Source: Streptomyces sp. NBC_00554 (lineage in GTDB: Bacteria > Actinomycetota > Actinomycetes > Streptomycetales > Streptomycetaceae). Taken from it: a stretch of 64,000 nucleotides of DNA. Position 1 is the first letter of the stretch. Each line of letters starts with the position of its first letter. The notes below the pieces were generated by a model. That model was given only the letters and a program-made list of their open reading frames with translations. It was not told where the DNA came from and made no database searches. The translations under genes were made by a program, and so were the position numbers. Shown one piece after another: positions 17,875 to 27,112 of the stretch. Where the stretch lies: positions 1,054,001 through 1,118,000 of the forward strand of contig NZ_CP107799.1 of the NCBI RefSeq assembly GCF_041431135.1, read 5' to 3'.

Positions 17875-19218
17875 TCAGGAGGCGCAGGCGGCGTTCAGCG
17901 CCGCCACCTCCTCGGTCAGCGCACGGGCCAGCACGTCGAGGTCCGGGACGGCCTCCGCGTCGGCCAGGAGCCCGTAGTGGACCTGCCCGCGGTACGTCGA
18001 GACGGCCACCGCGAGTGCCTGGCCGCGGGCCAGCGGGGCGAACGGAAACACCTCGGTGAGCGGGCAGCCGCCGAGTTTCAGGCCGAGGCTGGGCAGCGGA
18101 ACGCTGGTGACGAGGATGTCGAAGAGCAGCCGGGCCGCCTGACCGACGACGGGTCCGCCGATCCGGTGCCCGAGCGGCGGCACATGGTCGGCTAGCAGCG
18201 CGACGGCGCCCGCTCCCCGGTTGGGCCCTGCGTCCTTGTTGCGGTCCATGGCGGTACGGACCGCGCGCAGCCGTCCGAGCGGATCCGGATCGTCGACCGG
18301 AAGCCGTATCAAGTACCCGGAGAGCCGGTTGCCCTGTGGGTGCGCGGTGCGCGGGCGGCGCTTGGAGACGGGGATCAGGGCCCGGGGTGCGACGCCTTCG
18401 CTGCCGTCGCCGCGCTCGTCGAGCCAGCGGCGCAGGGCGCCCGCGACGACGGCGATCAGGACGTCGTTGACGGTGCCGCCGACGGTCTTGCGGACGCGGT
18501 GCACGTCGTCGAGATCGATAACCACGCCCGCGGTGCGGCGGGTGCCGGTGGGCTCCGAGGTCAGGGCGGGCGAGGACTGTACGCCCAGGGTCGCGCGGGC
18601 GACCGAGGCGCCGATGTCGAGGGCCCGGCCCACGTCGGAGAGGGTGCCACGGACCAGGCCAGGCAGCTTGCGGACGTCCGGGAAGAGCCCTCGGGGCGGC
18701 TCGGCGGGGCGCGGGCGGGGTTCCGGCAGGTCCATCGGGTCCATGATCGCGGCCGCGAGCATCAGCGCCCTCAGCCCGTCGGCCAGTGCGTGGTGAAATT
18801 TGAAGAGCACGGCGAACGACACGCCGTCCTCGCCGGGCAGCACATGCGCCTCCCACGGCGGCCGGTCTCGCTCCAGCGGGCGTTCCATGAGGCGGCCCGC
18901 TTCCGCGTGGAAGTCGTCGGTCGGCGCGTGCAGCGTCACGTGGTCGAGCGGCTCGAAGTCCGGCGCGGGCTCGCGGGTTGCCCCGCCGAAGGCCGGCGGG
19001 AAGGTGAGCGGGAAGGCCAGCGGCTGCCATACGTCACGGATCCGCATGCGCAGCCCGGGGACTCCGGCCGCGCGGGCCGCCAGCAGGTCGGCGGCGTGCG
19101 CGCCCGCGGTGGGCGAGTGGGCCGTGAAGACACCCAGGGCGCCGAGGTGCATGGGGTGCTGGGCGGACTCGATGTTCCAGAACGCCAGGTCGAGTGGTGC
19201 GAGCAGGTCGGAGGTCAA
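17875..19218 (-). CDS. Wax ester synthase/diacylglycerol acyltransferase (WS/DGAT)
   Basis: The 447-residue product contains the condensing-domain active site HHALADG near residue 134 and the N-terminal LDLAFWNIESAQHPMHLGAL block. The C-terminal NVP-like half has GGTVNDVLIAVVAGALRRWL and TSVPLPSLGLKLGGCP. These enzymes esterify fatty acyl-CoA to diacylglycerol or alcohols, forming storage triacylglycerol or wax ester at the inner membrane. The frame opens at GTG 19329, but that start falls inside a strong terminator. The TTG at 19218 gives the family-standard MTSDLLAPLDLAFWN start and is preferred. It stands alone downstream of the GH92 terminator. Confidence 0.88.
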   Translation of the reverse strand: MTSDLLAPLDLAFWNIESAQHPMHLGALGVFTAHSPTAGAHAADLLAARAAGVPGLRMRIRDVWQPLAFPLTFPPAFGGATREPAPDFEPLDHVTLHAPTDDFHAEAGRLMERPLERDRPPWEAHVLPGEDGVSFAVLFKFHHALADGLRALMLAAAIMDPMDLPEPRPRPAEPPRGLFPDVRKLPGLVRGTLSDVGRALDIGASVARATLGVQSSPALTSEPTGTRRTAGVVIDLDDVHRVRKTVGGTVNDVLIAVVAGALRRWLDERGDGSEGVAPRALIPVSKRRPRTAHPQGNRLSGYLIRLPVDDPDPLGRLRAVRTAMDRNKDAGPNRGAGAVALLADHVPPLGHRIGGPVVGQAARLLFDILVTSVPLPSLGLKLGGCPLTEVFPFAPLARGQALAVAVSTYRGQVHYGLLADAEAVPDLDVLARALTEEVAALNAACAS

Positions 19219-19326
19219 AGGCTTGCTCTCGCGTCGACGACGGGTGAGCAAGCAGTCAAACCCGGACAGGTGATTACGGTCAAGTACGATCAAGCTACGC
19301 TCAGTTAACAGCAGATTAAGTCCAGT

Positions 19327-19363
19327 CACGGGTCCCGCCTCGGTGGGAGAGGCGGGACCCGTG
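19327..19363 (-). terminator. Intrinsic terminator after the GH92 gene
   Basis: CACGGGTCCCGCCTC at 19327-19341 pairs perfectly over 15 bp with 19349-19363 across a 7-nt loop. It lies 13 bp beyond the stop of the minus-strand GH92 gene and upstream of the WS/DGAT coding start. Confidence 0.85.
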
Positions 19364-19375
19364 TGACCCCTGAGG

Positions 19376-21721
19376 TCAGTTCAGCGCAGGTGGGGCCGCC
19401 TCCGCGGACGTCCCCCACTCGGACGGCTCATCGCCGACCGTGAAGGCCAGCGAGCCGATGCCCCGGAGCGCGTCGGTCGTCAGGTACGTACGGCCGTACG
19501 AGGATCCGTTCACCTGGGCCGACTGGATGTACCGGTCACTGTCCGAGGTGCCCGGAGCGGTCACCGTCAGAGCGCCGCGCGGGTAGTAGCGCCGGTCGAG
19601 TGTGAGGTCGATCCGCTCGAATACGGGCGTCGACAGGCCCCAGGTGTCGTAGCCGGGCTGCACCGGGAAGATCCCGATCGACGACAGGACGTTCCAGGCG
19701 GACATCGTGCCCAGGTCGTCGTTGCCGGTCATTCCGGTCGGCGCGTCTGTGAACAGGGTCAACGCCGCATGCACCACGTCGGTCGTCTTCCACGGCTGAC
19801 CGGTCGACAGATAGGTGTACGGCGCGATCAGGTCGGGCTCGTTCTGCGGGTTGTACTTGTCCGCGTTGTAGTAGTCGTACGGGCCGTTGACCCACACCTC
19901 ACGCGCCGTCTTCGCGGGATCCTGAAGGAGCTGCTCGTACGCGAAGAACGAGTCGAGCCGGTCGTTGGCCGCCTGCTTGCCGCCGATCAGGTCGACCATC
20001 CCCGGCAGGTCCTGCGGCACGAGCCACTGGTACTGCCAGGACGTGCCCTCATGGAACCCCTCGCTCTGGGCCGGGTCGGCCGACCCCGTGAAGGCCCCGG
20101 AGGCATCGCGCGCACGGAAGAAGCCGGTCGAACCGTCGTAGATCTCCCGGTAGTTCTCGGACCGGGCGGCATACCGCGCCGCGTCGGCGTCATGTCCCAG
20201 GTCCTGCGCCATCGCGCCGAGCATGGCGTCCGACAGGGCGTACTCCAAGGTCGCGGACGCACCGTGGTCGTAGTCCGAGTCGCCGGGCTTCGCGTGCGGG
20301 CGGCCCTTGATGTAGGGCGCGAAGCCGTTCGCGATGTACTCCTCGTTGGCCTCGCGCCCCACTGCCGACGAGTCGGCGGGCGGAACCCCGTCGGCGTTCT
20401 TCTTCAGCGCGCGGTACGCCCGCTCCTCATACCCCTTGAGCAGACCCTGCTGGTAGGCGTTGGTCAGGAACGGGGTGACCGGATCGCCGGTCATGATGTT
20501 CGTCTCGACCGTGCCGTACCCCCACTTGGGCAGCCAGCCGCTCTCCTCGTCGATCTTGATCACGGAGATCGCCATGTCCCGTGCCTCACGCGGTGCGAGC
20601 AGGGAGAGAAGCTGCGACTGGGTGCGGTAGGTGTCCCACAGCGACCAGTTCTGGTAGTAGGTGAAGCCCTTTGCGCGGTGGACCTTCTGGTCCCAGCCGG
20701 TGTAGCGGCCGTCGGCGTCGCTGCCGATGTTGGGCGCGAGGAAGGACCGGTAGAGGGACGAGTAGAAGGTGCGGCGCAGGGTGTCGGTGCCTCCCTGGGC
20801 GCGTACGTCGTTCAGCCGGTCCTCCCAGGTGCGGTCGGCCTCGCCCCGGACGGTGTCGAACGAACGGCCGCCCTCGGAGCGGAGGTTGAGCGCCGCACCG
20901 CGGGCATCCACGTAGCTGAGTGCGGTGGTCGCCTCCACCGTGCGGTCCTTCGTCGTGTCGAAGCGGACGAAGGCGCCGTCACGCCCGGCCTGGGACCCGG
21001 TGGTGACCGTTTCGCCGTCCCAGGTGCCGTAGGTGGTGAACGGCCGGTCGAAGCGGGTGATCGTGTAGACGGTGTACGGCTTGGTGTCCTGGCAGAAGCC
21101 GCTGCCCGTGATCGCGGTGCGCACGGTTCGGTTGTCGAGGATCTCGACCTTGGTGGAGACCGTCCTGTGCAGCGACTGTCCCGCGTTGAGCAGGACGTTG
21201 GCCTTGTCCGTGGCCGGGAAGGTGTAGCGCTGCACACCGGTGCGTGCGGTGGCCGTCAGCTCGGCGTCGATGCCGGTCTTCAGGCCGACCTTGTAGTAGC
21301 CGGGGCTCGCGGATTCCGTGTCGTGGCTGAACTCGGCCTGATACCGGCCGTAATCCGTCTCGGTCACGTCACCGGTGGTCGGAAGGACGGGCAGGTCGCC
21401 TCCGAGCCCGCAGCCGACGCCCGACAGATGGACGAGGGAGAAGCCGCGGATGTGGTTCTGGGAGTAGTCGTAGCCCGTGTTGTGTCCGGTGTCCGGGGAG
21501 AACTGCACCATGCCGAAGGGCACGGCGGCACCGGGGTAGGTGTTGCCGTCGTTCTCCGTACCGATGAACGGGTTGACCAAATCGGTGAGTCGACCGGCGC
21601 TGGGCCCGGCGGCCTGGGCGGCGGGGGCGGCGAACAGCGCGGACGCTGCCACCGCCCCCGCCATGAGCAGGCGCAGGTGCCGGGCCCATCTCATGGGACT
21701 CACAGGATTCATGGGACTCAA
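19376..21721 (-). CDS. Secreted alpha-1,2-mannosidase-type glycosidase, GH92
   Basis: The 781-residue product has a signal peptide (LRLLMAGAVAASALFAAPAAQA, cleavage near residue 37). The two-domain GH92 fold begins DLVNPFIGTENDGNTYPGA. Conserved family blocks include PFGMVQFSPDT and GYGTVETNIMTGDP. The calcium/catalytic region holds GFHEGTSWQYQWLVPQD, and GNDDLGTMSAW is also present. GH92 enzymes are calcium-dependent exo-alpha-mannosidases acting on N-glycan mannose. A TTG at 21721 lies seven bases after GGAGG and is the best start; ATG codons at 21712 and 21700 are alternatives. It follows the GH2 gene by 24 bp and is probably cotranscribed with it. This extends the glycan-degrading theme of the first 10 kb. 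Confidence 0.93.
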   Translation of the reverse strand: MSPMNPVSPMRWARHLRLLMAGAVAASALFAAPAAQAAGPSAGRLTDLVNPFIGTENDGNTYPGAAVPFGMVQFSPDTGHNTGYDYSQNHIRGFSLVHLSGVGCGLGGDLPVLPTTGDVTETDYGRYQAEFSHDTESASPGYYKVGLKTGIDAELTATARTGVQRYTFPATDKANVLLNAGQSLHRTVSTKVEILDNRTVRTAITGSGFCQDTKPYTVYTITRFDRPFTTYGTWDGETVTTGSQAGRDGAFVRFDTTKDRTVEATTALSYVDARGAALNLRSEGGRSFDTVRGEADRTWEDRLNDVRAQGGTDTLRRTFYSSLYRSFLAPNIGSDADGRYTGWDQKVHRAKGFTYYQNWSLWDTYRTQSQLLSLLAPREARDMAISVIKIDEESGWLPKWGYGTVETNIMTGDPVTPFLTNAYQQGLLKGYEERAYRALKKNADGVPPADSSAVGREANEEYIANGFAPYIKGRPHAKPGDSDYDHGASATLEYALSDAMLGAMAQDLGHDADAARYAARSENYREIYDGSTGFFRARDASGAFTGSADPAQSEGFHEGTSWQYQWLVPQDLPGMVDLIGGKQAANDRLDSFFAYEQLLQDPAKTAREVWVNGPYDYYNADKYNPQNEPDLIAPYTYLSTGQPWKTTDVVHAALTLFTDAPTGMTGNDDLGTMSAWNVLSSIGIFPVQPGYDTWGLSTPVFERIDLTLDRRYYPRGALTVTAPGTSDSDRYIQSAQVNGSSYGRTYLTTDALRGIGSLAFTVGDEPSEWGTSAEAAPPALN

Positions 21722-21745
21722 GGGGAGACCTCCGTTGTCGTGACG

Positions 21746-24346
21746 TCAGGAACTGGGGCAGCCCGCCGGGGTCGCCCGGGACGCGTCACGGATCAGTGCC
21801 TCGTGCGCGGCCCTCACTCGCTGGACGTCCGGCTTCATGACCTTGCGGTCGTAAGTCAGGAGCCCGTTGAGCTCGCCCTCGACATCCGAGATCTGCGTGT
21901 AGACGGCGCCGTTGGATCCTCGGCAGGCCAGTTGGCGCACCTCGTCGAGCCGGGCCAGGTAGTCGTCCGTGTAGGTCGCCGGGTCCACGTCGACGTACGA
22001 CTGCTGCACCGACCAGGCATGACCCGGTACCGCGAGCCCGAGGCCGCCGTACTCGCCGGTGACCAGGGCCCGTTTCCCGTCGGGGGCGGGTGGCAGCGCG
22101 GGGCTCGGATAGCCGTGCTCGTCCATGATGTCGCCGGTGCCTCCGTCGGCCCCCAGGTTGAGGCCCGACATGCCGTTCACCAGGCGGGTCGGATCCCAGG
22201 CCTTGGCCTGGTCCGCGATGCGGGCCTCGTCGTACTGCCCCCAGCCCTCGTTGAAGGTCACCCACATGACGACCGAGGGGCTGCTGATGTGCTCGTCGAT
22301 CAGCTGCTTCATCTCGCGCTCGTACTCGGCGCGGGCCGCGGTGTCCGGGTTCACCCCGGCGGTCATCGCGGGCATGTCCTGCCAGACCAGCAGGCCGAGC
22401 CGGTCGGCCCAGTAGAACCAGCGGTCGGGCTCCACCTTGATGTGCTTGCGTACGGCGTTGAAGCCCAGCTCCTTGTGCATCCTCAGGTCGTAGGCGAGGG
22501 CCTCGTCCGTCGGTGCCGTGTGCAGGCCGTCTGGCCAGAAGCCCTGGTCGAGGGTGGCCATCATGAAGACGGGTTCGCCGTTGAGGACGGTGCGCGGGGT
22601 GCCGTCGATCTTCTCCACCGCGATCGAGCGCATACCGAAGTAGCTGCCGACACGATCGCCGCCGACGGTCACCCTGAGGTCGTAGAGGAAGGGGTCGTCC
22701 GGGGACCAGAGTCGCGGATCGGCGATCTTCAGTGTCAGTGGCTGTCCGGTGCGGCCGCTCACCGTCGCGACCTTGTTCTTTCCGTCGTACGCCGTTGCCG
22801 TGACCGCGAGGCCGTCCCGAACACCCCTCGCCTCTATGGCGAGTTGGCCGTTCGCGACGTCGGGCGTGAGCTTGAGCGAGTCGATGTGGTCCGCCGCGAC
22901 GGGCTCCATCCACACCGTCTGCCAGATGCCGGAGGACGGGGTGTACCAGATGCCGCTGGGGTCGAGGCGCTGCTTGCCGAGGGGAGGGTTCTCGCCGTTC
23001 GCCGAGTCGGTCGGGTCGTACACGCCCACGATGAGTTCCTGGGTGCGGCCGGGCTTCAGCGCGTCGGTGATGTCGGCGCTGAACTTGTCGTAGCCGCCCT
23101 GGTGTTCGGCGACCTTGACGCCGTTGACGTACACCTCGGACCGCCAGTCGACGGCGCCGAAGTTGAGCTGGAGCCGTTTGCCGGCACCCACCTTCCAGTC
23201 GGCGGGGACGGTGAAGGTGCGGCGGTACCACATGCGGTCCTCGTGCCGCTGGACACCGGAGAGCTGGGACTCGACCGGGTACGGAACCAGGATCCGCTCA
23301 CCCAGGTTCCTGCCCACCGGCGGCTGCTCGCCCGCCGTGGCCGCGGCGAACTGCCAGCGCCCGTTGAGGTTCCGCCAGGCGTCGCGGGTCAGTTGGGGCC
23401 TGGGGTACTCGGGGAGCGCGTTGTCCGGTCCGACCTCGTCCGCCCAGGGGGTGCGCAGTTCGTACGTGGAGTGGTTGGGGCCGCTGCTCCAGAAGGCGCC
23501 GATCGCCTTGCCGGCGGTTGCGAGTCCGCCCTGGCCGTCGTAGCGGACGTCTGCGGTGCCGCGCGCGGTACCGGTCTTGTTTCCCACGACGGGCTCTTTG
23601 AGCGTGACCAGGAGGGCCTTGGGGTCGGCGGGGTCCAACTCGGCCGCGCTCAACGGCCACTTGGCGCCGCCGATCACCGCTTCGAGGTGGTCGGTGACGG
23701 TGGCCGGTGGCGCGAGGAGGTCATGGGCGAAGTCGAGCCTGAGGGTACGGCCGTCGGCCAGGACCGTGGTCGCGACGGCGCCGTCGTAGTCGTAGCCGTC
23801 GGGCAGGCGGAACGCGGACTGCGGGACGGCGACCTTGCTGCCGCCGGGCTCGGTCCAGCGCAGGTGGAGGTTGGAGCCGCCGTAGTGCTCGAAGTACTCG
23901 AGTCTGAAGTCGTAGGCCTGGCCCGCTGTCAGGTCGACGGGTTCGGCGGTCTGTTCGCGGTCCCAGTCGTCGACCCAGTGGTCGATGGCGAGTTCGCCGT
24001 CGATCCAGAGACGGAAGCCGTTGTCGCCGATGATCGAGAACGTGGTGAGACCGGTCTTCTCGGGCACTATCTTGCCGGTCCAGCGGACGCTGACATCGTT
24101 GTCCTGGCCTGTGGCGGACTTCAGGCGGGATTCCAGGTTGTCGAAGTCGAGGTTCGGGTCGAAGCCGGTGGCCTTGAGCTCGTGGAAGTCGAAGGCGCCG
24201 GGGGCGGACTGGGTGTAGTAGTCGCCCTTCAGCCCGTGGATCTCCACGGGATCGTCGGCCGACGCGGGTACGGCGGTCAGACCGGCGAGGCCCAGGGCCC
24301 CGGCGAGCAGTAACGCGAGTCGGTCTCTGAGTCGTCTGATGCGCAC
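21746..24346 (-). CDS. Secreted PA14-GH2 beta-glycosidase
   Basis: The 866-residue product starts at GTG 24346 (GAGGAGG six bases upstream) with a signal peptide ending near PASADD. A PA14 carbohydrate-binding domain follows (GLKGDYYTQSAPGAF to LAIDHWVDDWDREQT, about 35-190). Then come the GH2 jelly-roll, immunoglobulin-like and TIM-barrel domains. The acid/base Glu is in WVTFNEGWGQYD and the nucleophile is probably the Glu in LVTGEYGGLGL. GH2 includes beta-galactosidase, beta-mannosidase and beta-glucuronidase; specificity cannot be fixed from sequence. It is first in a two-gene unit with the GH92 mannosidase, which makes a role in glycan stripping plausible. Confidence 0.88.
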   Translation of the reverse strand: MRIRRLRDRLALLLAGALGLAGLTAVPASADDPVEIHGLKGDYYTQSAPGAFDFHELKATGFDPNLDFDNLESRLKSATGQDNDVSVRWTGKIVPEKTGLTTFSIIGDNGFRLWIDGELAIDHWVDDWDREQTAEPVDLTAGQAYDFRLEYFEHYGGSNLHLRWTEPGGSKVAVPQSAFRLPDGYDYDGAVATTVLADGRTLRLDFAHDLLAPPATVTDHLEAVIGGAKWPLSAAELDPADPKALLVTLKEPVVGNKTGTARGTADVRYDGQGGLATAGKAIGAFWSSGPNHSTYELRTPWADEVGPDNALPEYPRPQLTRDAWRNLNGRWQFAAATAGEQPPVGRNLGERILVPYPVESQLSGVQRHEDRMWYRRTFTVPADWKVGAGKRLQLNFGAVDWRSEVYVNGVKVAEHQGGYDKFSADITDALKPGRTQELIVGVYDPTDSANGENPPLGKQRLDPSGIWYTPSSGIWQTVWMEPVAADHIDSLKLTPDVANGQLAIEARGVRDGLAVTATAYDGKNKVATVSGRTGQPLTLKIADPRLWSPDDPFLYDLRVTVGGDRVGSYFGMRSIAVEKIDGTPRTVLNGEPVFMMATLDQGFWPDGLHTAPTDEALAYDLRMHKELGFNAVRKHIKVEPDRWFYWADRLGLLVWQDMPAMTAGVNPDTAARAEYEREMKQLIDEHISSPSVVMWVTFNEGWGQYDEARIADQAKAWDPTRLVNGMSGLNLGADGGTGDIMDEHGYPSPALPPAPDGKRALVTGEYGGLGLAVPGHAWSVQQSYVDVDPATYTDDYLARLDEVRQLACRGSNGAVYTQISDVEGELNGLLTYDRKVMKPDVQRVRAAHEALIRDASRATPAGCPSS

Positions 24347-24393
24347 GGATCCTCCTCGTTGAGGACGGGTGTAGCGGCTCTTGCTCAGGCGGT

Positions 24394-24482
24394 ACAACGT
24401 TGTCATCAACGGCAGTTGGCATGACAGCACGGGAAACGTTTCCTGTCCAGGGACATGACAACGGACTGACATGACAACGGAC
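24394..24482. promoter_or_regulatory. Operator-rich region upstream of the GH2-GH92 genes
   Basis: Two palindromes with an AACGTT core lie 39 bp apart, centre to centre: ACAACGTTGT at 24394-24403 and perfect GGAAACGTTTCC at 24432-24443. Both have the central CG of LacI-family operators. A 15-bp direct repeat, GACATGACAACGGAC, follows at 24452-24466 and 24468-24482. All lie 48-136 bp upstream of the GH2 start and could bind one or more sugar-responsive repressors. Their sequence differs from the GCGC-centred sites at 6.7 kb. Confidence 0.6.
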
Positions 24483-24486
24483 ACGG

Positions 24487-24528
24487 CAACGGCCTTGGTG
24501 GGTGATCGTCCACCCACCAAGGCCGTTG
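24487..24528 (-). terminator. Intrinsic terminator after glgC
   Basis: The stem at 24487-24504 (CAACGGCCTTGGTGGGTG) pairs perfectly over 18 bp with 24511-24528 across a 6-nt loop. It begins nine bases beyond the glgC stop on the minus strand and separates glgC from the GH2 promoter region. Confidence 0.85.
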
Positions 24529-24536
24529 TCAGACGC

Positions 24537-25757
24537 CTACGACACGCGCTGGCCCTTCCCCAGAGCGATCACTCCGCCCTTGGAGACCGTGTAGAGCTCC
24601 GAATCCCGGTCCGGGTTGACGCCGATCGTCGCGCCGGGCGGCACCTCGACGTTCTTGTCGAGGACCGCGCCGCGCACCACCGCGCCCCGCCCTATGTGGA
24701 CGTTGTCGTGCAGGATCGAGCCCTGTACGACCGCCCCCGGGTCGACGACGACGCCCGGCGAGAGCACGGACCTCGTGACCTGCCCGCGGATCAGACAGCC
24801 GGCGCTGATGATCGACTCGCTGGCGATACCGCCGGCGTTGAATCTCGCCGGCGACAACTGCCCGGAATGGGTGTAGATGGGCCAGCTGCGGTTGAAGAGG
24901 TTGAAGGCGGGGCGTTCGGCGATCAGGTCCATGTGGGCGTCGAAGTACGCGTCGAGAGTTCCGACATCGCGCCAGTAGCCCTGGTCCCGGGTGGTCTCGC
25001 CGGGCACGTGGTTGTCGCTGAAGTCGTACAGCTGCGCCTCGCCCCGGTCGGTGAGCATGGGCAGGATCGAGCCGCCCATGTCGTGCACGGAGTGCTCGTC
25101 CTCGGCGTCCCGCTGGAGCGCCTCGATCAGGGCCTTGGTGGTGAAGATGTAGTTGCCCATCGAGGCGAAGACGGACTCGGGATCGTCCGGCAGGCCCGGC
25201 GGATCGGCGGGCTTCTCCAGGAACCCTTGCACCGTCTGGTTGTCGGAGCCCGGGCTGATGACGCCGAACTGCGAGGACTCGGTGCGCGGCACCCGTATGC
25301 CAGCCACGGTCACACCCGCGCCGCCCTCGATGTGCTGGGCGAGCATCTGCCGCGGGTCCATGCGGTAGACGTGGTCGGCGCCGAACACCGCTATGTAGTC
25401 GGGCCGTTCGTCGTGCACCAGGTTGAGGGACTGCAGGATCGCGTCCGCGCTGCCCAGGTACCAGCGCGGGCCGAGCCGCTGCTGGGCGGGGACGGGCGTG
25501 ACGTAGTTGCCGAGCAGGCTCGACATCCGCCAGGTCGTGGTCACGTGCCGGTCCAGCGAGTGCGACTTGTACTGCGTCAGGACGCAGATGCGCAGGACGT
25601 CGGCGTTGACGAGGTTGGAGAGAACGAAGTCGACCAGGCGGTATGTGCCGCCGAAGGTGACCGCGGGTTTCGCGCGGTCCGCGGTGAGGGGCATGAGCCG
25701 TTTGCCCTCTCCACCCGCAAGTACGATTCCCAGCACCGAAGGTCCACCGCGCCGCAT
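24537..25757 (-). CDS. glgC: Glucose-1-phosphate adenylyltransferase
   Basis: The 406-residue cytoplasmic enzyme makes ADP-glucose from glucose-1-phosphate and ATP, the activated donor for alpha-glucan synthesis. The nucleotide-binding start is [26 protein letters not shown]. The sugar-phosphate region includes [10 protein letters not shown] and [12 protein letters not shown], and [19 protein letters not shown] follows. The C-terminal left-handed beta-helix shows hexapeptide repeats ([20 protein letters not shown]). The length matches bacterial GlgC. It lies 82 bp downstream of the glycosyltransferase gene on the same strand and is closed by a strong terminator. Confidence 0.95.
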   Translation of the reverse strand: MRRGGPSVLGIVLAGGEGKRLMPLTADRAKPAVTFGGTYRLVDFVLSNLVNADVLRICVLTQYKSHSLDRHVTTTWRMSSLLGNYVTPVPAQQRLGPRWYLGSADAILQSLNLVHDERPDYIAVFGADHVYRMDPRQMLAQHIEGGAGVTVAGIRVPRTESSQFGVISPGSDNQTVQGFLEKPADPPGLPDDPESVFASMGNYIFTTKALIEALQRDAEDEHSVHDMGGSILPMLTDRGEAQLYDFSDNHVPGETTRDQGYWRDVGTLDAYFDAHMDLIAERPAFNLFNRSWPIYTHSGQLSPARFNAGGIASESIISAGCLIRGQVTRSVLSPGVVVDPGAVVQGSILHDNVHIGRGAVVRGAVLDKNVEVPPGATIGVNPDRDSELYTVSKGGVIALGKGQRVS

Positions 25758-25839
25758 GCCGCCGCCCCTCTGAACACGGTCGGGCCAAACTCTCCTCGCG
25801 GAGCCTGGCCCCTGTTGCTGAACTGCGCCTGTCCGATGG

Positions 25840-26991
25840 TTACCCCGGTTTGAGGACTTCTTCGTACAACTGGACGGTGCGCCGGGCGACCGCGTCCCAG
25901 CCGAACTCCCGCACCGCGCGCTCCCGCCCGGCCTCGCCCATGCGCCGTGCGGCCTCGGGGTCGGCGAGCACCGAGTCGAGGGCGCGTGCCAGACCGGCTT
26001 CGAAGTCCCCCTCGACCTGCACCAGGACGCCGGTCACCCCGTCCTCCACCACCTCGGGAATCCCGCCGACCCGGGACGCCACCACGGCCGTTCCGCAGGC
26101 CATCGCCTCCAGGTTGACGATGCCGAGCGGCTCGTAGACCGAGGGGCAGACGAACACGGCGGCACGCGTGAGGAGTTGGATGACATCCGGGCGGGGCAGC
26201 ATCTGCGGGATCCAGTGCACCCCGTCGCGTACGCCGCTCAGCTCCTGGAAGAGGTCGCGGAACTCCCGGTCGATCTCCGGGGTGTCGGGGGCGCCCGCGC
26301 ACAGCACCACCTGTACGGCAGGGTCGATGTCCCTCACCGCGCGCAGGAGGTGGGGCACGCCCTTCTGACGGGTGATGCGGCCGACGAAGAGGATGTACGG
26401 GCGGCCGGTGTCGATGCCGATGCGGTCGAGGACGTCCGTGCCGTGGTCCGGCTGGTAGAGGGCGGTGTCGATGCCGTTGTGCACGACACGCACCTTGGCC
26501 GGGTCCAGGGCGGGGTAGCAGGTGAGGATGTCCTCGCGCATGGCACCGGAGACGGCGATGACGGCGTCGGCGGCCTCGATGGCGGTGCGCTCGGCCCAGC
26601 TGGAGAGGGCGTAGCCGCCGCCGAGCTGCTCGGCCTTCCAGGGGCGCAGCGGCTCCAGCGAGTGGGCGGTCATGACGTGCGGTATGCCGTACAGGAGCTT
26701 GCCGAAGTGGCCGGCGAGGTTGGCGTACCAGGTGTGCGAGTGGACGAGCTCGCGGCCTTCGAGGGCGGCGGCGATGGAGAGGTCCACGGAGAAGGTGCGC
26801 AGGGCGTCGTTGGCGCCGTCGAGGGCGGGCCAGGGGCGGTGGCGTACGACGCCGCTCCCGGCGCCCTCGCCCCAGCAGTGCACGTCCAGCTCGGTGAGGG
26901 CCCGCAACTCCCGGGCGAGGAACTCGACATGGACGCCCGCCCCGCCGTACACGTCCGGCGGGTACTCCCTGGTCAGCAGTCCAACTCGCAC
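25840..26991 (-). CDS. glgA: GT4 glycogen synthase-type glycosyltransferase (GlgA/GlgM)
   Basis: The 383-residue GT-B enzyme uses ADP-glucose. It starts at GTG 26991 (AGGGG six bases upstream) with the standard [19 protein letters not shown] glycan-synthase opening. [10 protein letters not shown] begins the C-terminal domain, and [19 protein letters not shown] carries the donor-binding Glu. Actinobacterial proteins of this size next to glgC are the GlgM type, which makes alpha-maltose-1-phosphate for the GlgE pathway; they have usually been labelled GlgA. The frame is open to 27276 but the extension is not typical. The reading as GlgM rather than elongating synthase comes from family knowledge and the neighbour. 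Confidence 0.88.
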   Translation of the reverse strand: MRVGLLTREYPPDVYGGAGVHVEFLARELRALTELDVHCWGEGAGSGVVRHRPWPALDGANDALRTFSVDLSIAAALEGRELVHSHTWYANLAGHFGKLLYGIPHVMTAHSLEPLRPWKAEQLGGGYALSSWAERTAIEAADAVIAVSGAMREDILTCYPALDPAKVRVVHNGIDTALYQPDHGTDVLDRIGIDTGRPYILFVGRITRQKGVPHLLRAVRDIDPAVQVVLCAGAPDTPEIDREFRDLFQELSGVRDGVHWIPQMLPRPDVIQLLTRAAVFVCPSVYEPLGIVNLEAMACGTAVVASRVGGIPEVVEDGVTGVLVQVEGDFEAGLARALDSVLADPEAARRMGEAGRERAVREFGWDAVARRTVQLYEEVLKPG

Positions 26992-27112
26992 ACAGAACCC
27001 CTGTCGTAGCGGCCGGTGCCCCTCATGGTCACTCACCTGGGGCGGATGGGGAAGAGCACGGCTGTCCCCAACGAGGCTTTCCCGTTCGGGGGTTTCATGA
27101 ACGCGGTTGCCG

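Noticed and set aside
19769..24313. A 1514-codon plus-strand open frame opposite the GH92 and GH2 genes
   Set aside because: It mirrors two well-supported secreted glycosidase genes. Its composition (Val/Gly/Arg/Asp rich) is that of an antisense shadow in high-GC DNA, and it spans the operator and terminator regions.
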